Assembly (NCBI RefSeq): GCF_023566055.1 | Contig: NZ_JALIQP010000001.1 | Coordinates: forward strand, 1,200,059-1,264,058 | Direction: 5' to 3' | Length of the DNA: 64,000 nt | Source of the DNA: Halosolutus amylolyticus | GTDB lineage: Archaea; Halobacteriota; Halobacteria; Halobacteriales; Natrialbaceae | Part shown: positions 1 through 7,648 of the stretch, piece by piece | How positions within the stretch are numbered: the first letter of the stretch is position 1 | How the letters are laid out: every line of letters begins with the position of its first letter | Program-made: the position numbers and the translations under genes | The notes under the pieces: generated by a model | Databases searched by the model: none | Seen by the model: the letters and a program-made list of their open reading frames with translations, nothing else | What the model was told of the DNA's origin: nothing

Positions 1-473
1 GCATCAGCGAACGTGACGATATACGAATGGACCTCCTCTGCGAGGTCGTGCATCCCGAGTGCGAGGTCTCGTCCGGGCCGATCGATGTCATAATACATTC
101 GCGAGCGGTGCTCGGCTCGAAAGCGATCGATGCGGTCTGCAATGTTTTCGTCCGAAAAGACGCCCCGATTCTCGATGTCCCGAAAGACAGCACTGTGTTC
201 GTGATAGTCCGACGATTCAGCAGTCGTCATCTCGACGAGGTAAAACTGGAACGAGCGCTCGATGGCGTTGAACGAGAGTTCGACGATACTCACGTTGTTG
301 TTGGTGCCGTCACGGAGTTGACGGCATGTTCCTAACATCGCGCACGCTTTCCCCAGTTGTATGTCTGCGTCGTCCCGCTGCCACGACAGGGAGTCCTGCA
401 CGGGTCCGGTTTCGCCGTCTGCGAGCAGCCCTTCCACGCGATCGACGGCATTCACGACGTCGTCAAGCGCCAT
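1..473 (-). CDS. HEPN-domain protein of an MNT/HEPN pair (partial, C-terminus beyond window)
   Basis: Read leftward from the ATG at 473, 157 residues are visible and the frame is still open at base 1, so the C-terminus is missing. The protein is helical and carries a HEPN signature: R117, four residues, H122, then a Tyr pair at 127-128. The start overlaps the end of the nucleotidyltransferase gene by 11 bases, so the two are translationally coupled. In known MNT/HEPN systems the HEPN partner is an RNase toxin that the nucleotidyltransferase neutralises by AMPylating a Tyr near the motif. That role is inferred here. Some members of this fold are only substrate-binding subunits, so toxicity is not proven. 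Confidence 0.75.
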   Translation of the reverse strand, partial: MALDDVVNAVDRVEGLLADGETGPVQDSLSWQRDDADIQLGKACAMLGTCRQLRDGTNNNVSIVELSFNAIERSFQFYLVEMTTAESSDYHEHSAVFRDIENRGVFSDENIADRIDRFRAEHRSRMYYDIDRPGRDLALGMHDLAEEVHSYIVTFAD

Positions 474-1152
474 TCTCGAACACCTCCCCTTTCACGGCGT
501 CCAGCGCAGCGGACGTCCGTAGCGTGATCCCTTCGGTGAGAATATCCGAAATTCGATCGTGCTTCGGAGCGGAGTCTCGCGTTTCGACGACGATGTGGAA
601 CTCGTATCGATCGCCGTCGAAACGTTCGGATCCGATCTCTTTTTCGATTTCGTGGGCGGTTCGCTGGCCCGCCATCCGGTCGTCCGGGACCACGACGAAT
701 AGATCGATGTCGCTGGCCCGGTCGGCGCTACCTCGAGCGACACTCCCGAACAAAACCACGCCGATATCGGTACCGATGGCTTCGCCGAGTCGCACCATCG
801 CCGCTCGGATCGGTCGCTGAAATTCGGTCTGTGGGACCAGCGTAATGCGATCGTCCGGTTTGTACAGTTTCGCCGCGTTAATCTCGATCCGGTTCGATCG
901 CCCACCGCGATCTACCGTGATCAGCCCGACGTCCTCCAGAGCGGTTACAGCGCCGTTCACGTTCCCCATTCCCTTTCCAGTTAACCGATGGAGCTGGCGG
1001 TTACTGAACGCTCGATCAGGATTATCCGTTACTAGCCGGAGGATCTGAGCGGTCGCGTCGTGACGGAACAGATCGGGGTCGTTAACGGGAATTGGAAGAC
1101 AGACGTGTGCTCCATCGAGCTCCGGTCCCGTCTGAACAGTTTTCCTGTTCAT
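463..1152 (-). CDS. Winged-helix plus minimal nucleotidyltransferase (MNT), probable antitoxin
   Basis: 229 aa. Residues about 30-95 look like a MarR-type winged helix (a helix-turn-helix around SNRQLHRLTGKGMGNV, then a beta wing). Residues about 115-215 are a minimal nucleotidyltransferase: G136-S-V-A-R-G141 is followed by S147-D-I-D150, the metal-binding Asp pair of the pol-beta fold. MNT enzymes transfer nucleotides to the HEPN partner, and the pair is known as a type VII toxin-antitoxin system. The DNA-binding half suggests autoregulation, and a perfect palindrome overlaps the start codon. The downstream HEPN gene overlaps by 11 bases. Confidence 0.82.
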   Translation of the reverse strand: MNRKTVQTGPELDGAHVCLPIPVNDPDLFRHDATAQILRLVTDNPDRAFSNRQLHRLTGKGMGNVNGAVTALEDVGLITVDRGGRSNRIEINAAKLYKPDDRITLVPQTEFQRPIRAAMVRLGEAIGTDIGVVLFGSVARGSADRASDIDLFVVVPDDRMAGQRTAHEIEKEIGSERFDGDRYEFHIVVETRDSAPKHDRISDILTEGITLRTSAALDAVKGEVFENGA

Positions 1153-1158
1153 GAACAG
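1145..1158. promoter_or_regulatory. Palindrome over the MNT start codon (candidate autoregulatory operator)
   Basis: CTGTTCATGAACAG is a perfect 14-base palindrome that contains the MNT ATG (1150-1152). A further GAACAG lies at 1134-1139. A site covering the start would let the winged-helix protein block its own transcription or translation. Binding is inferred. Confidence 0.5.
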
Positions 1159-1485
1159 CTATACAGTTCGGCACGGTATAATATTTTCTAACTCCGTACG
1201 ACACGCGTAGAAAACTCCGGTGAGGTACTCGAGTACGCCTCGAACGGGTCGCTGTCGCTGACAGTCGAGATACTGTTCGCGTGCGTCGCGCCGGGCAAGG
1301 TCCCCGACGGGGTATCCACTCGGGTCGAATGTCGGGAGAGTACGGAACGGTACTGACGTCCCTCCACGACGGTAGTCGTGGACGTTCGCGTTGTAGCCAT
1401 GGAACGCGACGACGAACACGCCTTCGTCGCCGGCGGTACGATTCTCCGGGGAGGTTTCATCGGGCTGGCCGTCGTCGGGACGCGT
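1153..1485. other. Intergenic region between the MNT operon and the reductase
   Basis: 333 bases without a convincing gene. Apart from the MNT operator and TATA element at its left end I see no RNA gene, repeat or conserved protein. A rightward reading frame runs from 1378 into the reductase, but its first 36 codons precede the FAD-binding fold and do not resemble it. Confidence 0.5.
1175..1190 (-). promoter_or_regulatory. TATA-like promoter of the MNT/HEPN operon
   Basis: Read leftward, the AT-rich AAAATATTATA lies about 25-35 bases upstream of the ATG at 1152, the spacing expected for a leaderless haloarchaeal transcript. It stands out in an otherwise GC-rich region. Confidence 0.55.
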
Positions 1486-3018
1486 ATGGACGCTGGCACT
1501 GCGGAGTTCGACTTCCTCGTCGTCGGTTCGGGGTCCGGGCTCGACGTCGCGAACGCGGCTGCGAACCGCGGGCAGTCCGTCGCGGTCGTCGAGAAGGGGC
1601 CGCTCGGCGGCACCTGTCTCAACCGGGGCTGTATCCCCTCGAAGAAACTGCTGTACCACGCGGAGGTGATGGAGACCGTCGATCGAGCCGACGAGTTCGG
1701 CATCCACGTCGACGTGACCGACGTCGACTTCGCCGACATCGTTCGCGAGGTGAACGAGGACGTCTCCGGGAGCGCCGAGTCGATCCACCACGGGTTGCGC
1801 ACGTCGAACCGCCACACGCTGTTCGAGGGCCAGGCCGAGTTCGCCGACGATCGGACGATAGAGATCACGTCCGGTCTCGACGCGGGCAAGCGCGCCCGGG
1901 CCGACACCGTCCTCGTGGCCGCGGGGACGCGGCCGGCGATCCCGCCGATCGACGGCATCGAGTCCGTCGACTACCTCACCAGCCGGGAGGCGCTCCAGCT
2001 CGAGACACCGCCGGACCACCTCGTGATCGTCGGCGGCGGCTACATCGCGGCCGAACTGGCGCACTTCTTCGGAACGTTCGGCAGCGACGTGACGATCGTG
2101 GGCCGGCGTCGATCGTTCCTCCCGGAGGCCGACGACGAGGTCGCCGCCGCGTTCACCGAGCGATACGCCGATCGGTTCGCGATCCACACGGGGTACGAGG
2201 CCGTCGCAGCCGCGGAGTCGGGCGGCGAGGTAACCGTCGAGGCGCGCCCGTACCCACCCGCGTGGGACGATGCGGACGAGCGTGACGGCGTGACGGTGAC
2301 CGGCGACACCCTCTTAGTCGCGGCCGGCCGGCGGCCCAACTCGGACACGCTGAACCTGGCGGCGACGGGCGTCGAAACCGACGCGAACGGGTTCGTCGAG
2401 ACCGACGAGTACCTCCGGACGTCCGCCGACGGGATCTGGGCGCTCGGGGACATCGTCGGCGAGTACCTGCTGAAGCACAACGCGAACCACGAGGCCCGGG
2501 CCGTCGTCCGGAACCTGTTCGGCGACGACCCCGTGCCGGTCGACTACACCGCGATGCCCTTCGCCGTGTTCGCCTCCCCGGAGGTCGCCGGCGTCGGCGC
2601 CCGGGAGCAGGATCTCCGCGAGGCCGATCGCGCGTACGCCACGCGCACCTACCGCTACGAGGACACCGCCCGCGGGAATGCGATGAAGGTCGAGGGACTC
2701 GTCAAGGTGCTCGCCGAACCGGACGGCGAGATCCTCGGCTGTCACATCGTCGGGCCGGAGGCGTCGAACCTGATCGAGGAGGTCGTCGTCGCGATGAAGG
2801 CGGGCACGGGAACCGTCTGGGACATCCGCGAGTCGGTCCACATCCATCCCGCCCTCTCGGAGGTGGTCGATCGGGCCTTCGCCGGCCAGTTCACCCGCCG
2901 CGGCGACGGGCACGACCACCACGATCACGACCACAGCGACCACGACCACCACAACCACGGACACGACGGTCGCGGGCATAACGAGCACGACGAACACAGC
3001 CACGACGATCGCGAGTGA
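1486..3018 (+). CDS. MerA/Lpd-like FAD-dependent disulfide oxidoreductase with His-rich tail
   Basis: 510 aa. A Rossmann FAD motif (DFLVVGSGSG) is followed by the redox pair C44-x4-C49 (GGTCLNRGC), a second nucleotide motif (VIVGGGYIAAE), and the interface motif HIHPALSEVV. This is the layout of mercuric reductase, dihydrolipoyl dehydrogenase and glutathione-type reductases. The ATG at 1486 was chosen because it falls just before the FAD fold. No N-terminal heavy-metal-binding domain and no MerA C-terminal Cys pair is visible. Instead the last 40 or so residues are packed with His and Asp, suggesting metal binding. In haloarchaea this family includes the gamma-glutamylcysteine disulfide reductase, so that is an alternative substrate. 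The MerT-like small gene follows closely. Confidence 0.8.
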   Translation: MDAGTAEFDFLVVGSGSGLDVANAAANRGQSVAVVEKGPLGGTCLNRGCIPSKKLLYHAEVMETVDRADEFGIHVDVTDVDFADIVREVNEDVSGSAESIHHGLRTSNRHTLFEGQAEFADDRTIEITSGLDAGKRARADTVLVAAGTRPAIPPIDGIESVDYLTSREALQLETPPDHLVIVGGGYIAAELAHFFGTFGSDVTIVGRRRSFLPEADDEVAAAFTERYADRFAIHTGYEAVAAAESGGEVTVEARPYPPAWDDADERDGVTVTGDTLLVAAGRRPNSDTLNLAATGVETDANGFVETDEYLRTSADGIWALGDIVGEYLLKHNANHEARAVVRNLFGDDPVPVDYTAMPFAVFASPEVAGVGAREQDLREADRAYATRTYRYEDTARGNAMKVEGLVKVLAEPDGEILGCHIVGPEASNLIEEVVVAMKAGTGTVWDIRESVHIHPALSEVVDRAFAGQFTRRGDGHDHHDHDHSDHDHHNHGHDGRGHNEHDEHSHDDRE

Positions 3019-3105
3019 GCGGCCGCGAGCCACCAGTCCACAGCGTTGTCCGTTCGGGCAGACTGTTCACAAATCATATCAGCGGCGATCCCGTAGACCG
3101 GTACG

Positions 3106-3330
3106 ATGGATTCGGAGACGGCCTCTCGGCGATCGAAACTCGGTCTCGCGGGGCTGGCGAGCCTCTGTTGTGTCGGCCCCGGCACGGCCGCCGTCACGGG
3201 CGGCCTTACCGTCGGCGGACTGGGTGGCGGTCTCGCTCCGGTGGCGGTGACCGCCCTGGTGCTCGCCGTCGGTGCGATCGTCGTTCGCCGTCGGACCGGC
3301 TGTTCGACGTGCGAGTCCGGCGAATCGTAA
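3106..3330 (+). CDS. Small MerT-like two-segment membrane protein
   Basis: 74 aa. The first membrane segment contains LASLCCVGP, very like the Cys-Cys-x-x-Pro segment of MerT-type mercury transporters. A Gly-rich second hydrophobic segment follows, and the tail has C-S-T-C. It lies 87 bases after the MerA-like reductase on the same strand. MerT has three segments and is longer, so this would be a minimal relative. Transport or metal sequestration at the membrane is inferred from the Cys pairs and the neighbour. Confidence 0.6.
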   Translation: MDSETASRRSKLGLAGLASLCCVGPGTAAVTGGLTVGGLGGGLAPVAVTALVLAVGAIVVRRRTGCSTCESGES

Positions 3331-3334
3331 CTCC

Positions 3335-3601
3335 TCACTGGGTCAACGAGACGAGAACGAGTACCATCCCGCTCGAGACGACCGCAGCCTGGATGAGCCC
3401 CGCGGACAGGATCGACGTGCCGAAGACGACGTAGATGAGGCCTTCACAGATCGCCCCGGCACCGATGAACACGAACCCCGCCGAGACGTACAGCATCGGT
3501 TTGCGTCCGTTCCGTCGGTAGCCGTGAAAGGCCAGGTACGCGATGGCGAGGCTCAACGTGAGCGTGATCAGTTTCGCGAGAACGAACGGCGCCTCGATCA
3601 T
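3335..3601 (-). CDS. DUF7521-type small membrane protein
   Basis: 88 aa with three hydrophobic segments (from about residue 7, about 36 and about 62) and a short cytoplasmic RRNGRK loop. It matches the haloarchaeal DUF7521 type, which often sits beside HTH regulators. The ATG at 3601 overlaps the stop codon of the upstream regulator gene by four bases (ATGA), so the two are co-translated. Its function is unknown. It could be a membrane-bound sensor or partner for the regulator. It converges closely with the MerT-like gene. Confidence 0.7.
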   Translation of the reverse strand: MIEAPFVLAKLITLTLSLAIAYLAFHGYRRNGRKPMLYVSAGFVFIGAGAICEGLIYVVFGTSILSAGLIQAAVVSSGMVLVLVSLTQ

Positions 3602-3957
3602 CGCTCTCCTCGGATGTCGTCCCACAGCGACGTAAAGTTGTCCGCCAGTTCGTCGCGCGTCTCCATGGCCAGCGTCAGTTCGCCCTCGGAGAGGTCGAGG
3701 TGGAGTCCCTCGAGCACCGTCTCGAACTCGCTCCGGTGGGAGCCGTCCGGCCCGATCGATCGCCGTTCTTCGACGAGGTCGTGTTCCTGGAGCATCGAGA
3801 CGCGACGGTACACCGTCGCGAGGGAGGCGTCGCACGCATCGCTGAGATCCTTCGCGGTCATCGGCTCCCGGTCCGCCGCGACGAGAATCCGTCGCGCGTA
3901 GTCGTCGGCCAGCACCTGAAAGACCTCCGACGGGTTCGAGGTTCCCTCGCGTTGCAC
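3598..3957 (-). CDS. ArsR-like winged-helix transcriptional regulator
   Basis: 119 aa from a GTG at 3957. The core (SEVFQVLADDYARRIL, then AKDLSDACDASLATVYRRV as recognition helix, then a basic wing) is the haloarchaeal ArsR-like winged helix. An ATG at 4074 is in frame, but using it would place the 27-base palindrome at 3991-4017 inside the gene and overlap the divergent carbamoyltransferase start, so I prefer the GTG. It overlaps the DUF7521 gene by four bases. Lying next to the palindrome shared with two other divergent promoters, it is the best candidate regulator of that set (inference). Confidence 0.75.
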   Translation of the reverse strand: MQREGTSNPSEVFQVLADDYARRILVAADREPMTAKDLSDACDASLATVYRRVSMLQEHDLVEERRSIGPDGSHRSEFETVLEGLHLDLSEGELTLAMETRDELADNFTSLWDDIRGER

Positions 3958-3990
3958 GGGGACGACGACGACGTAATCGAACAAATAGGC

Positions 3991-4017
3991 GGCGATTTGC
4001 TGGGCCAGCAAATCGCC
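3991..4017. promoter_or_regulatory. 27-base palindrome P1 (shared operator), regulator/carbamoyltransferase
   Basis: Two perfect 13-base arms surround one central base. The core is CGATTTGCTG (3993-4002), GGC, CAGCAAATCG (4006-4015). It lies 35 bases from the regulator GTG and 57 from the carbamoyltransferase ATG, so it can act on both divergent genes. The same core recurs at 8234-8256 and 10928-10952. Confidence 0.75.
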
Positions 4018-4072
4018 ACTGTCATTTTGGGTGTCCCCGAAGTCAGTCACCAACGCGTTACTCTCACGAGAC

Positions 4073-5842
4073 ATGACCGACTATCTACTCGCATTTAAAC
4101 CCGCGATCGGGCTGTACGGCCAACACGATCCGAGCGCCGTGCTCTTCGAGGACGGCACGCCCGTCTTCGGCGTCGAGGAGGAGCGATACACGCGGGAGAA
4201 ACACGCGACGGAGACCTTCCCCGAGCGGGCGATCCGGGCCTGTCTCGACCACCGGGACCTGACCCTCTCGGACGTCGATCGCGTCCTGTTGCCCTACGAC
4301 CCGCAACTGCGCGGGAACCTCACCGCACACTATCTCACCGACGCGGTTCGAGCCCCCGGCCTCGCGCGAAAACTCTCCGCGCTGGAGGGGACCGTCGTCA
4401 CGGAAGCCCGCAGCCGGTTCGTCCCGACGCGCCAGATCGAGAACCGCCTCGCGTCGATCGGCACGCCGGTGCCGCCGATCGAGACGATCTCCCACCACCG
4501 CTGTCACGCGGCGAGCGCGTTCCACCCTTCCGGATTCGAGGAGGGGGTCGTTCTCACGGTCGACGCGAAAGGCGAGTACGACTCGACGGTCGTCTGGTAC
4601 GCCGACGAGGACGGACTGACACGCACACACACGTACGAACACCCCAACAGCCTCGGGCTCTTCTTCGCGATCGTCACGGAGTACCTCGGCTACCGGATGT
4701 TCAACGGCGAGGGGAAGGTGATGGGCCTGGCCCCCTACGGCGAGGACAACTCCGAGATCGAGGGCGTCCTGCGGGACCTGATCGACACCGGAGCGGACTA
4801 CGACGTCACCGAACTGACGAAGCGCTGGGGGACCGGCCACGGCGTCGAGTTGCTCGAGGACGCGTTCGGCCGCCCCCGCAACGAGACGCCCGGCGAGTTC
4901 GACCAGTGGGAAAAGGACCTGGCCCACACGGCCCAGAAGCTCCTGGAGGAGACGGTCGTCGCCATCGCGGAGTCGGCCGTCGAGCAACTGGGAACCGCGA
5001 ACGTTGCGCTCGCGGGCGGGGTGGCGCTCAACTGCAAGCTGAACCAGCGCGTTCGCGAATCGCCGGCCGTCGACGACGTCTTCGTCCAGCCAGTCGCCCA
5101 CGACGCGGGGCTCGCGCTCGGGGCGGGCTGGTCGCGACAGCGCCCCGCCGACGTCGATCGCCAGACCACCGTCTACCTCGGCCCCGAGTACGAGACCGAC
5201 GAGATCCGATCGACCCTCGAGACGAACAAACTCGCGTACGCGGAACCGGACGACGTAGCGCGCTACGTCGCCAAACGGCTCGCGGACGGCGACCTCGTCG
5301 GCTGGTTCCAGGGCCGCATGGAGATGGGGCCGCGCGCGCTCGGCGCGCGAAGCATCCTCGCCGATCCCCGCACCGCGGCGTCGCGCGATCGGGTCAACCG
5401 GTTCGTCAAACACCGCGAGGAGTGGCGTCCGTTCGCCCCGTCGATGCTCGAGTCGGCCGCCGCCGAGTACCTCGTCGACGGCGAACCGGCACCGTTCATG
5501 ATCGACGCGTTCGACGTCGATCCGGCGAAGACCGGGAACCTCGAGGCCGTCCTGCACCCGGCCGACGACTCGACGCGACCCCAGACCGTCCGCGAGGACC
5601 AGCACCCGCGCTACCACCGACTCATCTCCGAGTTCGCCGAGATCACCGGCGTCCCGGTCGTCCTCAACACCTCGTTCAACGACCACGCCGAACCGATCGT
5701 CCGGACGCCGACCCAGGCGATCAAGGACTTCTACGGCATGGGGCTCGACGTCCTCGTCCTCGAGGACCTCGTCCTCGAGAAGGACGCCCATGCCGTCGAG
5801 AAGGACGCCCGCGTCGTCGAGACGGACGCCCGTCCCGGGTGA
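4073..5842 (+). CDS. NodU/CmcH-family carbamoyltransferase
   Basis: 589 aa. The N-terminal half is a Kae1/ASKHA-like fold with metal-binding His residues in SHHRCHAASAF and the glycine-rich ALAGGVALNCKLNQ. The C-terminal half is the YrdC-like part, with WFQGRMEMGPRALGARSI and VLNTSFNDH. These enzymes move a carbamoyl group from carbamoyl phosphate, through a carbamoyl-adenylate, to a hydroxyl on a sugar, antibiotic or other small molecule. The substrate here is unknown: no glycosyltransferase or biosynthetic cluster is adjacent. The ATG at 4073 begins directly with the family start. The end has three degenerate EKDAxxVE repeats not typical of the family. Palindrome P1 lies upstream. Confidence 0.85.
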   Translation: MTDYLLAFKPAIGLYGQHDPSAVLFEDGTPVFGVEEERYTREKHATETFPERAIRACLDHRDLTLSDVDRVLLPYDPQLRGNLTAHYLTDAVRAPGLARKLSALEGTVVTEARSRFVPTRQIENRLASIGTPVPPIETISHHRCHAASAFHPSGFEEGVVLTVDAKGEYDSTVVWYADEDGLTRTHTYEHPNSLGLFFAIVTEYLGYRMFNGEGKVMGLAPYGEDNSEIEGVLRDLIDTGADYDVTELTKRWGTGHGVELLEDAFGRPRNETPGEFDQWEKDLAHTAQKLLEETVVAIAESAVEQLGTANVALAGGVALNCKLNQRVRESPAVDDVFVQPVAHDAGLALGAGWSRQRPADVDRQTTVYLGPEYETDEIRSTLETNKLAYAEPDDVARYVAKRLADGDLVGWFQGRMEMGPRALGARSILADPRTAASRDRVNRFVKHREEWRPFAPSMLESAAAEYLVDGEPAPFMIDAFDVDPAKTGNLEAVLHPADDSTRPQTVREDQHPRYHRLISEFAEITGVPVVLNTSFNDHAEPIVRTPTQAIKDFYGMGLDVLVLEDLVLEKDAHAVEKDARVVETDARPG

Positions 5843-5944
5843 TCGACGCGGCGTCCCGACCCGGTCGCGTCGCTCGCGCGCCGAGACCGCCCGATCGTAT
5901 CAGTATTGCACTGAAAGAACACTATTCGTTACGCACTCTCACCC

Positions 5945-6316
5945 TTACTGCGCCGCGTGCGTCTCGAGCAGGTCCACGAGCGTCTCCGCGCCCTGGAAGC
6001 CGTCGTCGAGGCGGGCGACCTCCTCGCCCTCTTTCAGGACGACGAGCGTCGGGACGCTCCGGACGTCGAACTCGCCGGCGAGATCCGGGACGAGACCGGC
6101 GTTTACCGTCGCCACGACGCCCGGCGCGCTTCGGGCGACGGTGCCGAGCACCGGTTCCATCGACGCGCAGATGCCACACCCCGACGTGACGAACTCGAGC
6201 AGTACGAGGTCGTGCTCCGCGAGCAGGTCGTCGTAGTCGGCGGCATCGTCTAGCTGGACGGGCTTCTGTGTCGTCTGTCCGTCGTCGATCGATCCCGAGC
6301 GTGCTGTGTCGGTCAT
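5945..6316 (-). CDS. Thioredoxin-fold protein with CGIC active site
   Basis: 123 aa. A thioredoxin fold carries C47-G-I-C50 after EFVTSG, and the cis-Pro is in VRSVPTLVV. There is no signal peptide, so it is cytoplasmic. The Trp that normally precedes the active site is replaced by Ser-Gly. The ATG at 6316 leaves a roughly 20-residue acidic N-terminal extension. It converges with the carbamoyltransferase and is divergent from the DUF2270 gene. A short inverted repeat lies 34 bases upstream of its start. Confidence 0.85.
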   Translation of the reverse strand: MTDTARSGSIDDGQTTQKPVQLDDAADYDDLLAEHDLVLLEFVTSGCGICASMEPVLGTVARSAPGVVATVNAGLVPDLAGEFDVRSVPTLVVLKEGEEVARLDDGFQGAETLVDLLETHAAQ

Positions 6317-6349
6317 TACCGGAGTAACGCGCCAGGAGCATTTGAATGT

Positions 6350-6366
6350 TTGCACAATCTGTGCAA
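6350..6366. promoter_or_regulatory. Inverted repeat TTGCACA-N3-TGTGCAA upstream of the thioredoxin gene
   Basis: Perfect seven-base arms with a three-base spacer lie in the divergent gap between the thioredoxin (start 6316) and DUF2270 (start 6456), 33 bases from the thioredoxin ATG. The position fits an operator overlapping the promoter. The binding protein is unknown. Confidence 0.45.
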
Positions 6367-6455
6367 TAACGGTGGCCGATCGGTCCCGTCCTCGCGCTGA
6401 CGGGTGTCGACGACCGGGCCGAGATTCTTCGTCTCGGCCGTCGAAGACCGGAGAC

Positions 6456-7211
6456 ATGACCGACCGCGCCGACGACGAGTCCGCGCAGGCCGATCCAGGA
6501 CGCGAGGTAGGCCACGACGAACCGGAACTGCCGTCGGTACTCGGCCACGCGTACCGCGGCGAACTCGATCGCGAGACGACCTGGCGGTCGAGACTCGATC
6601 AGACGACGACCTGGGCCGTAACGCTGATGGCCGCGATCCTCACGTGGGCGTTCTCGAGTACCGACAATCCACACTATATCGTCCTCGTCGGCGTCCTGAC
6701 TGTCGGGACGTTCCTCGTGATCGAGGCGCGACGGTACCGCGACTACGACGTCTACCGCTCTCGCGTGCGACTGTTCCAGCAGAACTTCCTCGCACCCACG
6801 CTCGATCCGGCCCGGAGCGTCGAACACGGGAACTGGCGGACCGAACTCGGGGACGACTACCGGCGACCGACCCTGAAGATCACGATGTTCGAGGCGATCG
6901 CGAATCGCTTGCGACGTATCTACTTCGCGCTCCTGACCGTGCTGTGTATCGCGTGGCTCTTTCGCGTCACCGCGTTCGCACGGGACGCGGGATTTCCTGC
7001 CACCGCCTCCGTTGGGGCCGTTCCCGGGATCGCCGTCGTGACCGTCGTCGGCGCGTTCTACGCCGCAATTCTCGCGAGCGCGAGGCCAAGGGGGAGTTCC
7101 ACGACACCGAGGCCGGCGACTGGAAGGAATCCGAGTGATCCCGGCCCGATCGCGCCGCACCCGGGCGATCACGCGGCGCAGGTCGGACACGATCGCCGGT
7201 GGCGCACGTAG
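6456..7211 (+). CDS. DUF2270 membrane protein, probably frameshifted near its 3' end
   Basis: 251 aa in the uninterrupted frame, from the ATG at 6456. An acidic N-terminus precedes two membrane segments (about residues 50-85), an Arg-rich cytoplasmic region (EARRYRDYDVYRSRVRLFQQ), then two more segments, the DUF2270 pattern. After about base 7080 this frame becomes Arg/Pro-rich and overlaps the convergent gene by 43 bases. The other rightward frame there reads REREAKGEFHDTEAGDWKES and stops at 7138, which looks like the authentic acidic tail. One base has probably been lost or gained near 7080. Function unknown. Confidence 0.7.
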   Translation: MTDRADDESAQADPGREVGHDEPELPSVLGHAYRGELDRETTWRSRLDQTTTWAVTLMAAILTWAFSSTDNPHYIVLVGVLTVGTFLVIEARRYRDYDVYRSRVRLFQQNFLAPTLDPARSVEHGNWRTELGDDYRRPTLKITMFEAIANRLRRIYFALLTVLCIAWLFRVTAFARDAGFPATASVGAVPGIAVVTVVGAFYAAILASARPRGSSTTPRPATGRNPSDPGPIAPHPGDHAAQVGHDRRWRT

Positions 7212-7648
7212 ATCAGCCCCGCCAGGATCGCGACGGAGACCGCGCCGAGAAGCGGCCGGAGCGGATCGAAGTACGTCATGAGCGCCGACGAACTGAACAG
7301 CGCGAGCAGGAAGACGTTACAGATCGGACAGCCGACCGCGAGGAATCCGCCGACCAGCCCGCCCAGTAGCAATCGATCCTCGCCGTCCGACTCGCCCCCG
7401 CTTTGGGGTTCGGGTTCGGCCACCTCGGTCGTCAGTCGCTGGGCCGTATAGACGCCCGCGAGCAGTGCCGTCAGCGTCAGGAACAGGTAGTCGGTCGGCG
7501 TCCGGGGCACCATCCGGACGTAGAGCGGGTTCGGGACGAGCCCGGTGACGAGTCCGAACAGCACGAACACGCCGACCGCGGCGGCCGCTCCCCACGCGAT
7601 CGCCCGCGGATCCGGGCCGATCGAGCGGACGAACTCGCTTCCCGTCAT
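7169..7648 (-). CDS. Membrane protein with Cys-Pro-Ile-Cys segment (redox or metal membrane pair, second gene)
   Basis: 159 aa with about four membrane segments. One contains VGCPICNVFLLALFSSSALM, and the C-terminus ends in RRSCPTCAA, so two C-P-x-C pairs are present. The ATG at 7648 overlaps the stop of the upstream membrane gene (ATGA). Cys pairs at a membrane face suggest thiol exchange, heme or metal handling, but I cannot name the family with confidence. It is the distal gene of an operon whose promoter carries palindrome P2. Confidence 0.7.
   Translation of the reverse strand: MTGSEFVRSIGPDPRAIAWGAAAAVGVFVLFGLVTGLVPNPLYVRMVPRTPTDYLFLTLTALLAGVYTAQRLTTEVAEPEPQSGGESDGEDRLLLGGLVGGFLAVGCPICNVFLLALFSSSALMTYFDPLRPLLGAVSVAILAGLIYVRHRRSCPTCAA

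Noticed and set aside
1159-2187. Long leftward reading frame opposite the MerA-like reductase
   Set aside because: Antisense shadow of a GC-rich gene; the composition lacks a recognisable fold and the rightward frame has all reductase motifs.
4018-4074. Longer N-terminus of the winged-helix regulator starting at ATG 4074
   Set aside because: It would translate the 27-base palindrome P1 and overlap the divergent carbamoyltransferase start; the GTG at 3957 begins just before the conserved fold.
5880-5935. Fifth copy of the R element near CGTATCAGTATTGCACTG
   Set aside because: Only a few bases match; the central stem is absent.
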